Positions 1 to 6,702 of a stretch of 8,311 nucleotides of DNA are shown one piece after another. Every line of letters starts with the position of its first letter. The stretch's first letter is position 1. Below the pieces are notes generated by a model, which ran no database searches, had not been told where the DNA came from, and worked only from the letters and a program-made list of their open reading frames with translations. The position numbers were made by a program, and so were the translations under genes. The DNA is from an uncultured Blautia sp. GTDB taxonomy: Bacteria > Bacillota > Clostridia > Lachnospirales > Lachnospiraceae. Location of the stretch: assembly GCA_938028845.1 (NCBI GenBank), contig CALIZJ010000285.1, positions 1 through 8,311 on the forward strand, read 5' to 3'.

Positions 1-20
1 TCTCAGGACTGCTCTTTTTG
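1..20 (+). terminator. Possible 3' half of a terminator of an upstream gene
   Basis: The window opens with TCAGGACTGCTC followed directly by five T residues (16-20 region). This is what the descending arm and U-tract of an intrinsic terminator look like, with the ascending arm lying before position 1. No complementary arm is available inside the window, so the call is inference from the GC-rich arm plus T-run alone. If correct, a rightward gene ends just left of the window. Confidence 0.3.
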
Positions 21-105
21 TGTCTGCTCTGAATCTGATACTTTCCTAATGAATTATAACAATGGGGCTGCTTTAAAATGTATCATTCAATAAATAAAAA
101 AGTTC

Positions 106-137
106 TTGCGTTCTTCCGGAATTTATGATAATATAAT
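106..137 (+). promoter_or_regulatory. Promoter candidate for tRNA-Leu
   Basis: A perfect TATAAT hexamer sits at 132-137, 13 bases before the first base of the mature tRNA, which would place the transcription start near 144. The -35 element is not clear: TTGCGT at 106-111 is the best match but gives a 20-base spacer, longer than the usual 16-18. The -10 call is therefore firm and the -35 call weak. Confidence 0.5.
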
Positions 138-150
138 TTTCGGTTCAAGC

Positions 151-233
151 GCCGATGTGGCGGAATTGGCAGACGCACTTGACTCAAAATCAAGCGGAGA
201 ATATCCGTGCCGGTTCGAGTCCGGCCATCGGCA
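151..233 (+). tRNA. tRNA-Leu (anticodon CAA)
   Basis: This is a class II tRNA that decodes UUG leucine codons. The acceptor stem pairs GCCGATG (151-157) with CATCGGC (226-232), with discriminator A at 233. The anticodon stem CTTGA/TCAAG (178-182, 190-194) encloses the seven-base loop CTCAAAA, giving anticodon CAA at 185-187. A long variable arm (about 195-207, CGGA...TCCG) is typical of leucine tRNAs. The T arm GCCGG-TTCGAGT-CCGGC spans 209-225. The 3' CCA is not encoded: the genomic bases after the discriminator are TCA, so the tail must be added by a nucleotidyltransferase. It appears to be a single-gene unit with its own promoter and terminator. Confidence 0.96.
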
Positions 234-244
234 TCAGAAAAATC

Positions 245-276
245 AGCTCTTTAGCTTTTAGCTAGGGAGCTTTTTT
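245..276 (+). terminator. Intrinsic terminator of tRNA-Leu
   Basis: An 11-bp stem pairs AGCTCTTTAGC (245-255) with GCTAGGGAGCT (261-271), including two G-T wobble pairs, around the five-base loop TTTTA (256-260). It is followed by a T run (271-276). It begins 12 bases after the tRNA discriminator base, so it ends the tRNA transcript before the ftsH region. Confidence 0.85.
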
Positions 277-351
277 CTTATATTTATTAATCGACTTATT
301 TTGATATATATTTTAATATTTTGATTTTTGCGTGAATTTTTTTCCTGCGGA

Positions 352-380
352 TTGTTTTTACAAAGAGAGCGTGTTATCAT
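352..380 (+). promoter_or_regulatory. Distal promoter candidate upstream of ftsH (extended -10)
   Basis: The -35 candidate TTGTTT is at 352-357 and the -10 candidate TATCAT at 375-380, with a 17-base spacer. The -10 carries a TG at the extended position (372-373), which compensates for the weak second half of the -35. The predicted start near 387 would leave a leader of about 180 bases. It is a sigma-A type site by sequence only. Confidence 0.45.
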
Positions 381-449
381 AGAAAATAAGCTGAATGAAA
401 AGTAGATAATTTTTTTATAAAAAATTAATGAAATTTTACGAGAATTACA

Positions 450-478
450 TTGAAAATTTTTGTCAAAAATGCTATTGT
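450..478 (+). promoter_or_regulatory. Proximal promoter candidate for ftsH (extended -10)
   Basis: TTGAAA (450-455) and TATTGT (473-478) are separated by exactly 17 bases, and a TG lies at 470-471 in the extended -10 position. The predicted start near 485 gives a leader of about 84 bases before the ftsH ATG. With the distal candidate about 100 bases upstream, ftsH may have two tandem starts. Confidence 0.5.
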
Positions 479-568
479 ACTTTTCAATTTAAAATATTTT
501 TTTAAATGATTCAGTGTTAGACTGTATTTGGTAAAAGACAGCTACAAGAGATAACGGAGGATGACTAA

Positions 569-2458
569 ATGAACCTTGGTGACAAGAAACCTGAAAAACG
601 GCAGATACCTATGTATGTGTATTATATCATAGTTGCCGTTGTAATTATTCTTTTAAACTGGCTGGTCTTCCCTGCAATTACAGAGCGGAGTGTGGTAACG
701 ACAGATTACAGCACTTTCCTTAATAATGTGGAGCGGGGGAATGTCTCGGAAGTTACCGTAGACAGCGAATATATTTATTATATAGCCAGAAAAGACGGGG
801 TGGACACCATGTGTAAGACCGTCCGTATGGAGGATCCGAACCTGGTGGATAGGCTTGACGAAGCGGGAGTGAATATGAGCGCCGCAGAGCCCCAGACCCA
901 GTCAGTATTTTTAAGCATTATTTTAAGCTATGCGATCCCTATTGTGATCTTTATACTGATCGGACGCTGGCTGAGCAAGAAGATGATGAATTCTATGGGG
1001 AACGGCGGTCCCGGAGGAATGATGTCCTTTGGAAAGAGCAATGCAAAGGTCTATGTAAAATCTTCTACCGGAATTAAATTTTCAGACGTAGCCGGAGAAG
1101 ATGAGGCGAAGGAACTTTTGACAGAAATCGTAGACTATCTGCATAATCCCGGCAAATACACCGAAATCGGTGCCTCCATGCCAAAAGGCGCCCTGCTTGT
1201 AGGACCTCCTGGTACAGGTAAGACCCTCCTTGCAAAAGCCGTTGCCGGAGAAGCGGAAGTACCGTTTTTCTCTATTTCCGGTTCAGAATTTGTAGAGATG
1301 TTTGTTGGTATGGGTGCGGCAAAGGTGCGTGATCTGTTTAAACAGGCAAACGAAAAGGCCCCCTGTATTGTCTTTATCGATGAGATCGATACGATCGGTA
1401 AAAAAAGGGACGGCGCTGGATTTACCGGCGGCAATGACGAGCGGGAGCAGACGCTGAACCAGCTTCTGACAGAGATGGATGGTTTTGACAGCTCCAAAGG
1501 CGTGGTGATCCTTGCTGCTACGAACCGCCCGGATTCTCTTGACCCGGCACTTCTGCGTCCGGGACGTTTCGACAGGCGGATACCTGTGGAGCTTCCGGAT
1601 CTTCAGGGACGAGAGGAAATCCTCAGAGTCCATGCAAAGAAGATTAAGGTTGCCGATTCTGTACGCTTTGACGATATCGCAAAGGCAGCGGCAGGAGCTT
1701 CCGGAGCAGAGCTTGCAAACATTGTAAACGAAGCAGCCCTACGGGCTGTGCGGGACGGAAGAAAGTTTGCCACCCAGGCAGACTTTGAGGAGAGCATAGA
1801 GGTGGTAATCGCCGGATACCAGAAGAAGAACCGTGTTCTTTCTAATAAAGAAAAACTGATCGTTTCTTACCACGAAATTGGTCATGCCCTTGTGGCTGCC
1901 AAGCAGACGGATTCTGCGCCAGTTCATAAGATCACCATCATTCCCCGTACTTCAGGTGCGCTGGGTTATACCATGCAGGTAGACGAGCAGGAACATTACC
2001 TGATGACCAAAGAAGAACTGGAAAACAAGATTGCTACTTTCACCGGCGGACGTGCAGCGGAAGAGCTTATCTTCCACTCGATCACCACTGGTGCAGCCAA
2101 CGATATTGAACAGGCTACCAAGCTTGCCAGAGCAATGATCTCCAGATACGGTATGAGTGATGAGTTTGACATGGTGGCAATGGAAAATGTCAGCAATCAG
2201 TATCTGGGAGGAGATACGAGCCTTGCATGTTCCTTTGAGACCCAGACACTGCTTGATAAGAAAGTGGTGGAGCTGGTCCGCATACAGCATGAGAAAGCCA
2301 CAAAGATCCTTCAGGACAATATCGGAAAGCTTCATGAACTGGCAAAATATCTCTATGAACATGAGACGATCACCGGTGAAGAGTTTATGAAGATATTGGA
2401 ACAGCCTCTTCCGGTTGTGGAAGTGAAAGAGACAGAAGCTGAGGATGCTGAAAATTAA
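569..2458 (+). CDS. ftsH: ATP-dependent zinc metalloprotease FtsH
   Basis: This 629-aa protein is a membrane-anchored AAA+ protease that unfolds and degrades membrane and short-lived cytosolic proteins as a hexamer. Two membrane helices (about residues 16-36 and 112-132) flank a short extracytoplasmic domain. A glycine/methionine-rich linker (about 138-155) follows. The AAA+ domain has Walker A GPPGTGKT (212-219), pore motif FVGM (245-248), Walker B IVFIDEID (267-274) and a second region of homology with arginine fingers R330 and R333. The zinc site is HEIGH (435-439) with the third ligand D512 in TTGAANDIEQAT. The length is normal for the family. The start is supported by GGAGG at 556-560, eight bases before ATG. 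Most FtsH proteins read HEAGH and FVGVGA; here they are HEIGH and FVGMGA, which suggests a clostridial paralog branch, but all catalytic residues are kept. It stands alone, between its own promoter region and a terminator. Confidence 0.97.
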   Translation: MNLGDKKPEKRQIPMYVYYIIVAVVIILLNWLVFPAITERSVVTTDYSTFLNNVERGNVSEVTVDSEYIYYIARKDGVDTMCKTVRMEDPNLVDRLDEAGVNMSAAEPQTQSVFLSIILSYAIPIVIFILIGRWLSKKMMNSMGNGGPGGMMSFGKSNAKVYVKSSTGIKFSDVAGEDEAKELLTEIVDYLHNPGKYTEIGASMPKGALLVGPPGTGKTLLAKAVAGEAEVPFFSISGSEFVEMFVGMGAAKVRDLFKQANEKAPCIVFIDEIDTIGKKRDGAGFTGGNDEREQTLNQLLTEMDGFDSSKGVVILAATNRPDSLDPALLRPGRFDRRIPVELPDLQGREEILRVHAKKIKVADSVRFDDIAKAAAGASGAELANIVNEAALRAVRDGRKFATQADFEESIEVVIAGYQKKNRVLSNKEKLIVSYHEIGHALVAAKQTDSAPVHKITIIPRTSGALGYTMQVDEQEHYLMTKEELENKIATFTGGRAAEELIFHSITTGAANDIEQATKLARAMISRYGMSDEFDMVAMENVSNQYLGGDTSLACSFETQTLLDKKVVELVRIQHEKATKILQDNIGKLHELAKYLYEHETITGEEFMKILEQPLPVVEVKETEAEDAEN

Positions 2459-2489
2459 AAAGGCAGATCTTCAGAAAAGGTTTTAAAAT

Positions 2490-2541
2490 AAAAAAAGATG
2501 CGCGGACTGCACAGAATACTGCAGTCTGTGCATCTTTTTTT
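2490..2541. terminator. Bidirectional terminator between ftsH and the thioesterase gene
   Basis: A 15-bp stem pairs 2497-2511 (GATGCGCGGACTGCA) with 2520-2534 (TGCAGTCTGTGCATC), with only two G-T wobbles, around an eight-base loop (2512-2519). It is flanked by an A run (2490-2496) and a T run (2535-2541), so both strands read as a stem followed by a U-tract. It lies between two converging genes and can end both transcripts. Confidence 0.93.
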
Positions 2542-2573
2542 CTGGCAGGGGAATCTTATTAAAAAAGTCCCTG

Positions 2574-2996
2574 TTAAATTTCTGCACATTCTTTAAAAAT
2601 CTGGTATAATTCCGGCTGTACTTTCTTTAAGGAGATTGGAAACCCGGATTCGTTTAAAAAGCAGTGCTTGGTATAGCCGGTAGTACGCAGTTCCTGGGTC
2701 TGGTGATCCCGTACCTCGTAGGAAAATTTAAGCTTAATGCCGTTGCTGGATTCTACACGGAGGGTAATATCCACGGTGTCCCCGAAGCGGACCATGGAAC
2801 GATACTGGCAGTTTGCTTCAAGCACGGGGCTTAACAGTTTCAGCTCCCTTTCAATACGCTGGTAGGGATAGCCGATCTGTTCTAAAAAATATACCCTGGC
2901 TTCTTCAAACCACCGGATATAATTGGAATGATGAATGACACCCATCTGGTCTGTTTCATAGTATTGGGTTTTATGGGTGTATGTGTAAGTCTTCAT
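2574..2996 (-). CDS. YbgC/FadM-type acyl-CoA thioesterase (4HBT hotdog fold)
   Basis: This 140-aa protein belongs to the 4-hydroxybenzoyl-CoA thioesterase-like hotdog family, whose members hydrolyse acyl-CoA thioesters as cytosolic oligomers. The N-terminal signature is present: YYETDQMGVIHHSNY (residues 12-26), then FEEAR (30-34). D16 matches the catalytic aspartate of the YbgC group. The length is normal. A GTG in frame at 3005 would add three residues, but it lies inside the ribosome site itself; the ATG at 2996 has AGGTGA (3003-3008) six bases ahead and is preferred. It is the only minus-strand gene here, with its own promoter and the terminator shared with ftsH. The true acyl substrate cannot be read from sequence. 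Confidence 0.88.
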   Translation of the reverse strand: MKTYTYTHKTQYYETDQMGVIHHSNYIRWFEEARVYFLEQIGYPYQRIERELKLLSPVLEANCQYRSMVRFGDTVDITLRVESSNGIKLKFSYEVRDHQTQELRTTGYTKHCFLNESGFPISLKKVQPELYQIFKECAEI

Positions 2997-3002
2997 AACG
3001 GT

Positions 3003-3008
3003 CACCTC
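3003..3008 (-). promoter_or_regulatory. Ribosome binding site that decides the thioesterase start
   Basis: On the minus strand the bases AGGTGA pair with the 16S tail and lie six bases before ATG at 2996. The in-frame GTG at 3005 is part of this same element and has no usable site of its own, so it is not a credible start. Confidence 0.7.
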
Positions 3009-3026
3009 TCTATATTTACTGCTCCT

Positions 3027-3056
3027 ATTATAACACAGCTTGTCTTTTCCGGTCTA
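3027..3056 (-). promoter_or_regulatory. Promoter of the thioesterase gene
   Basis: Read on the minus strand, TAGACC (3051-3056) and a perfect TATAAT (3027-3032) are separated by 18 bases, and a TG extension lies just ahead of the -10 (TGTTATAAT). The predicted start near 3020 gives a leader of about 24 bases. It overlaps the rightward promoter at 3040-3068. Confidence 0.75.
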
Positions 3057-3068
3057 TTCCGTTATAAT
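3040..3068 (+). promoter_or_regulatory. Promoter of the zf-HC2/polA operon
   Basis: TTGTCT (3040-3045) and a perfect TATAAT (3063-3068) are spaced by 17 bases, a good sigma-A type match. The predicted start near 3075 gives a leader of about 30 bases to the ATG at 3105. Its -35 lies inside the spacer of the leftward promoter, and the leftward -35 lies inside its spacer. Confidence 0.75.
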
Positions 3069-3104
3069 TTATTGAAAAGATTATTTTTGGAAAGGAAGAG
3101 AAAG

Positions 3105-3455
3105 ATGAAGTGCCGGATCGCAGAAGGAATGGTAAACAGATATATTAACCACACACTGACTGTAGACGAACTGGAAGAGTTCCTGGAGCATGTGGAAAAC
3201 TGCTCTTCCTGCTATGACGAGCTGGAGACTTATTTTATCGTACATGAAGCTATGAATCAGCTTGACAACAGCGATACCGAATCTGTCCTGGATTTTAAAA
3301 ATCTTCTGGAACAGGATCTGAAAAAATCCAGAAGGTATGTGAGGAAGAAAAAAACCATTCGTTTTTTAGAGATCGTTTCACTGTGCTTATTGGCAGGGGC
3401 GCTGATTTCTCTTTTGATTTTAGGAATTTTTCAGATCAGACAGATGATATTATAA
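3105..3455 (+). CDS. zf-HC2 (anti-sigma-like) single-pass membrane protein
   Basis: This 116-aa protein has an N-terminal zinc-binding anti-sigma-like domain and a C-terminal membrane anchor. The HxxxCxxC signature is H29-VEN-C33-SS-C36, with an upstream cysteine at C3 as the likely fourth ligand. A basic stretch (K73-K83, including RKKK) precedes one hydrophobic helix (about 87-111), predicting the zinc domain in the cytosol. The frame stays open upstream to an ATG at 2928, but that would run across the promoter and antisense to the thioesterase gene. The ATG at 3105 follows AAGGAAG (3092-3098) and fits the promoter at 3040-3068. It is the first gene of the operon and ends 14 bases before polA. 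Related proteins bind sigma factors, but no sigma gene is in the window, so its partner is unknown. Confidence 0.82.
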   Translation: MKCRIAEGMVNRYINHTLTVDELEEFLEHVENCSSCYDELETYFIVHEAMNQLDNSDTESVLDFKNLLEQDLKKSRRYVRKKKTIRFLEIVSLCLLAGALISLLILGIFQIRQMIL

Positions 3456-3458
3456 AGC

Positions 3459-3464
3459 AGGAGG
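3459..3464 (+). promoter_or_regulatory. Ribosome binding site that decides the polA start
   Basis: A full AGGAGG lies five bases before the ATG at 3470. The same frame is open back to an ATG at 3383, but that one sits inside the membrane helix coding region of the preceding gene and would add 29 residues not found in the PolA family, which begins at the MSEKILLIDGH sequence. Confidence 0.85.
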
Positions 3465-3469
3465 CATAC

Positions 3470-6109
3470 ATGAGTGAGAAAATTTTACTGATAGATGGTC
3501 ATAGTATACTAAACCGGGCATTCTACGGACTGCCGGATCTGACCAATGCACAAGGGCAGCACACGGGAGCTGTCTATGGATTTTTAAATATTCTCTTCCG
3601 TATCCTGGAGGAAGAAAAGCCGGACTATCTGACGGTGGCTTTTGACGTACATGCACCTACATTCCGCCATAAGATCTATGATGCATACAAAGGCACACGA
3701 AAAGGTATGCCCGCGGAGCTGGCGGAACAGGTGCCACTGGTTCAGAAAATGCTCAGGGCGATGGGCGTGAACATTGTGACCCTTGAAGGCTATGAAGCGG
3801 ATGACCTTTTAGGCACTCTCGCCCGTAAAAGTGAAGAAAAGGGCATGGAGGTAACGATCCTTTCCGGAGACAGGGATCTTCTTCAGCTTGCCACGGAAAA
3901 AGTTCTGATCCGCCTGCCGAAAACTTCAAAAGGAAAGACGACCATCGAAGATTTCCATGCACAGCAGGTTTTGGAGAAATATCAGGTAACTCCTGTACAG
4001 ATCATTGATCTTAAGGCGCTGATGGGTGACTCTTCAGATAATATCCCGGGGATTCCGGGAGTGGGAGAAAAGACAGCCACTAAGATTATCGGGGAGTTCG
4101 GTTCTGTGGAAAATGCGTACGCCCATTTGGAGGAGATCAAGCCAAATAAGGCGAAAGAATCCCTGCGGGAGCATTACGATCTGGCGCAGCTAAGCAAAAC
4201 CCTTGCAACCATCCAGACGGACAGTCCTCTGGAATTTTCTTATGATAAAGCAAAGTTAAAAAATCTGTTTACAAAAGAAGCCTATGAGCTGTGCAAACAG
4301 TTGGAATTTAAGAATCTTCTGGGACGGTTTGATACGGAAGCAGTAGCGGAAAAGTCCATGGAAGAAAATTTTTTTGTATGTGAGGATTTGTCCGGCGCAG
4401 AAAAGATCTTTGAAAAAGCAGCGGAAACAGAAGGGGTAGGAATTTCCCTTTTGGCAGATAAGGAAGCAGTCTTTGGACTTGGGATCGCTGTTTTGGAGGA
4501 TGAGATTTATTATATTCCCGTCCAGGGAGAGGTGACAGGGAAGTATCTGTCAGAGAAGCTTTTTAAGCTGTCAGAGAAAACGATCCTGTGTGCCATGGAT
4601 ATAAAGTCTGTTTTAAAGCATGTACCTATGGAGGACCCGGGACGTGTTTTTGACGGGGGAGTAGGCGCCTATCTTTTAAATCCTTTGAAATCTTCTTATA
4701 CTTTTGACGATATGGCAAAGGAATTTCTCGGCGGGATTTTGCTCCCCACAAGAGAGGACCTTCTGGGCAAAGCCTCTTTTAGAAAGGCCTGGGAGGATAA
4801 GGAGGAAAAACTGGGAGTCTTTGCCTGCTACGAAGCCTATACGGTGGGACAGTGCCGCACCCCCATCTTAACCAGACTTTCGGAAACTGGCATGAGGCAG
4901 GTATATGAAGAGATTGAGCTGCCTCTTGTGTTTACCCTGGATTCTATGGAAAAATGGGGGATTCGGGTAAAGGGAGAAGAATTAAAAGAATACGGCGAGA
5001 AACTGATGGTGCGTCTCCGGGAGCTGGAGGAGCTGATCTACCAGCAGGCAGGGGAAACCTTTAACATTAATTCTCCTAAGCAGCTAGGGGTGATCCTTTT
5101 TGAAAAAATGGGTATCCCCGGAGGAAAAAAGACAAAGACCGGATATTCTACTGCTGCGGATATCCTGGAGAAACTTGCTCCGGAACAGCCCATTGTAAAA
5201 GATATTCTGGAATACCGTCAGCTTGCCAAGCTGAAATCCACTTATGCGGACGGCCTTGGCAATGTGATCGAGGCAGATGGAAGGATCCATTCCACCTTTA
5301 ACCAGACGATCACGGCTACAGGAAGGATCAGCAGTACGGAGCCGAACCTTCAGAATATTCCTGTGCGCATGGAACTTGGACGGCTGATCCGTAAAGTTTT
5401 TGTGCCGGAGGATGGTTTTGTATTTTTAGATGCGGATTATTCCCAGATCGAGCTTCGCGTCCTGGCGCATATGTCCGGGGATGAAAAGCTGATCCAGGCT
5501 TATAAGGAAGCCCAGGATATCCACAGGCTGACTGCTTCCCAGGTATTTCACGTGCCCTTTGAAGAAGTAACTTCTCTTCAGAGAAGAAACGCAAAAGCGG
5601 TGAATTTTGGTATTGTATACGGAATCAGTTCTTTTGGGCTGAGCCAGGATTTAAGCATTACCAGAAAGGAAGCTGCCGCTTACATTGAAAAATATTTTGA
5701 AACTTATCCGAAGATCAAAAGCTTTTTGGACGAAAAGGTGGAAGAAGGAAAGGAAAAAGGTTATGTGGCAACCATGTTTGGCCGCCGCCGTCCTATTCCG
5801 GAATTAAAGTCCAGCAATTTTATGCAGCGCTCCTTTGGAGAACGGGTGGCGATGAACTCGCCCATACAGGGAACCGCGGCGGATATCATCAAGATCGCCA
5901 TGAACCGGGTGTACAGCCGCATGAAAGAGGAAGGGCTTGCCTCCAGGCTGGTGCTTCAGGTACACGATGAGCTTTTGATCGAGACAAAGAAGGAAGAAGC
6001 AGCCCAGGTATCTAAAATACTGGAGGAAGAAATGACAGGAGCTGCCCATCTGGCCGTAGAGCTGGCGGTGGACATGCATGAGGGCAGCAACTGGTATGAG
6101 GCAAAATAA
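3470..6109 (+). CDS. polA: DNA polymerase I
   Basis: This 879-aa protein fills gaps and removes RNA primers during lagging-strand synthesis and repair. Residues 1 to about 290 form the 5' nuclease domain: IDGH (8-11), AFDV with D59, EADD (109-112), SGDRD (132-136), and the helix-hairpin-helix NIPGIPGVGEKTA (191-203). Residues about 300-470 hold the proofreading-domain fold, but the DxE metal motif is missing: the matching stretch reads GVGISLLADK (322-331). Proofreading is therefore probably lost, as in Bacillus and Thermus enzymes. The polymerase domain (about 475-879) is complete: motif A DYSQIELR with catalytic D656, O-helix residues R705, K709, F713 and Y717, and motif C VHDE with D833. 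These keep a constant offset of 49 from E. coli D705, R754, K758, F762, Y766 and D882. It is the second gene of the operon; coaE starts two bases after its stop. Confidence 0.97.
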   Translation: MSEKILLIDGHSILNRAFYGLPDLTNAQGQHTGAVYGFLNILFRILEEEKPDYLTVAFDVHAPTFRHKIYDAYKGTRKGMPAELAEQVPLVQKMLRAMGVNIVTLEGYEADDLLGTLARKSEEKGMEVTILSGDRDLLQLATEKVLIRLPKTSKGKTTIEDFHAQQVLEKYQVTPVQIIDLKALMGDSSDNIPGIPGVGEKTATKIIGEFGSVENAYAHLEEIKPNKAKESLREHYDLAQLSKTLATIQTDSPLEFSYDKAKLKNLFTKEAYELCKQLEFKNLLGRFDTEAVAEKSMEENFFVCEDLSGAEKIFEKAAETEGVGISLLADKEAVFGLGIAVLEDEIYYIPVQGEVTGKYLSEKLFKLSEKTILCAMDIKSVLKHVPMEDPGRVFDGGVGAYLLNPLKSSYTFDDMAKEFLGGILLPTREDLLGKASFRKAWEDKEEKLGVFACYEAYTVGQCRTPILTRLSETGMRQVYEEIELPLVFTLDSMEKWGIRVKGEELKEYGEKLMVRLRELEELIYQQAGETFNINSPKQLGVILFEKMGIPGGKKTKTGYSTAADILEKLAPEQPIVKDILEYRQLAKLKSTYADGLGNVIEADGRIHSTFNQTITATGRISSTEPNLQNIPVRMELGRLIRKVFVPEDGFVFLDADYSQIELRVLAHMSGDEKLIQAYKEAQDIHRLTASQVFHVPFEEVTSLQRRNAKAVNFGIVYGISSFGLSQDLSITRKEAAAYIEKYFETYPKIKSFLDEKVEEGKEKGYVATMFGRRRPIPELKSSNFMQRSFGERVAMNSPIQGTAADIIKIAMNRVYSRMKEEGLASRLVLQVHDELLIETKKEEAAQVSKILEEEMTGAAHLAVELAVDMHEGSNWYEAK

Positions 6110-6111
6110 AG

Positions 6112-6702
6112 ATGAAGACAATAGGGATAACCGGCGGTGTGGGCGCCGGAAAAAGTACGGTGCTTTCTTTTCTGGAAGAGAAGTACGGCGCTTTTGTGCT
6201 CCAGGCGGATCTCATCGGCCATAAGGTCATGGAGCCGGGGGAAAGGTGTTATGAGAGCGTGGTGGCTCTTTTTGGAAAAAATGTGCTGAAAGAAGATAAA
6301 ACCATTGACCGGAGGAAGGTTTCCGATGTAGTATTCTCTCATGAGGATTTCTTGCAGAAGCTGAACCATATCATCCATCCGGCAGTGAAGGAATATATAT
6401 TGGAACAGCTTGCAGAGAAAAGAAAGGAAGGACAAAGCCTCTGTGTGGTGGAGGCAGCCCTTCTTCTGGAAGAAAATTACCAGGCCTTTTGCGACCAGGT
6501 CTGGTATGTCCATACAGATAAAGAAATACGCATGGAAAGACTGGAAAAAAGCAGAGGGTATACCCGGGAAAAGGCACAGAGCATTATCCACAGCCAGGCC
6601 ACAGAGGAATATTTCAGACGCCATGCAGATTATATCATTGAAAATAATGGAGATTTGGGGAGAACCTATCAACAAATAACAGAAGGGGTAGAAGGATTAT
6701 GA
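6112..6702 (+). CDS. coaE: Dephospho-CoA kinase
   Basis: This 196-aa cytosolic enzyme phosphorylates the 3'-OH of dephospho-CoA, the last step of coenzyme A synthesis. The P-loop is GGVGAGKS (residues 8-15). D33 in QADLIGHKVM matches the conserved aspartate near the substrate site, followed by LNHIIHP (84-90), a family signature. The LID region carries ERLEKSRGYTREKA (142-155), and the C-terminal ADYIIENNG (172-180) is typical. The usual PLLFE stretch reads ALLLEE (116-121), a modest variation. The length is normal. The gene starts two bases after polA ends, with GAGG at 6098-6101 inside the polA tail, and its TGA overlaps the next start by four bases (ATGA). This implies cotranscription and probable translational coupling. 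polA and coaE also lie near each other in Bacillus. Confidence 0.94.
   Translation: MKTIGITGGVGAGKSTVLSFLEEKYGAFVLQADLIGHKVMEPGERCYESVVALFGKNVLKEDKTIDRRKVSDVVFSHEDFLQKLNHIIHPAVKEYILEQLAEKRKEGQSLCVVEAALLLEENYQAFCDQVWYVHTDKEIRMERLEKSRGYTREKAQSIIHSQATEEYFRRHADYIIENNGDLGRTYQQITEGVEGL

Larger units (their letters stand above)
277..568. other. AT-rich intergenic stretch and ftsH leader, no gene seen
   Basis: This 292-base stretch is strikingly AT-rich, with many A and T runs, in contrast to the coding DNA around it. It carries two promoter candidates (352-380 and 450-478). Between the second promoter and ftsH there is an all-A/T inverted repeat, ATTTAAAA (487-494) with TTTTAAAT (500-507), and a tiny CAGT/ACTG hairpin (512-524); both look too weak to act as terminators. 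I see no CIRCE element, no CtsR-type tandem heptad, no riboswitch core and no credible small gene. Confidence 0.6.

Noticed and set aside
53..61. Leftward TGTTATAAT -10 element near the window start
   Set aside because: The -10 looks good on the minus strand, but no acceptable -35 lies at 16-18 bases, and no start codon or ribosome site for a leftward gene follows before the window edge.
429..506. A 25-codon open frame in the AT-rich ftsH leader
   Set aside because: No ribosome site precedes the ATG, the composition follows the AT-rich background, and it overlaps the proximal promoter candidate.
512..524. CAGT/ACTG mini-hairpin in the ftsH leader as a regulatory element
   Set aside because: Only four base pairs, no flanking extension and no link to a known operator.
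1135..1497. Minus-strand open frames inside ftsH
   Set aside because: They are antisense to strongly conserved AAA+ coding sequence, show no recognisable domain, and have no promoter or ribosome site.
2928..3104. Longer N-terminus for the zf-HC2 protein
   Set aside because: The extension lies antisense to the thioesterase gene and across the promoter at 3040-3068; the ATG at 3105 has a ribosome site and begins at the conserved domain.
5956..6675. A 239-codon minus-strand open frame across the polA-coaE junction
   Set aside because: Despite its length it is antisense to two confidently identified genes and resembles no protein family; its cysteine- and histidine-rich, low-complexity composition is what antisense reading of such genes gives.
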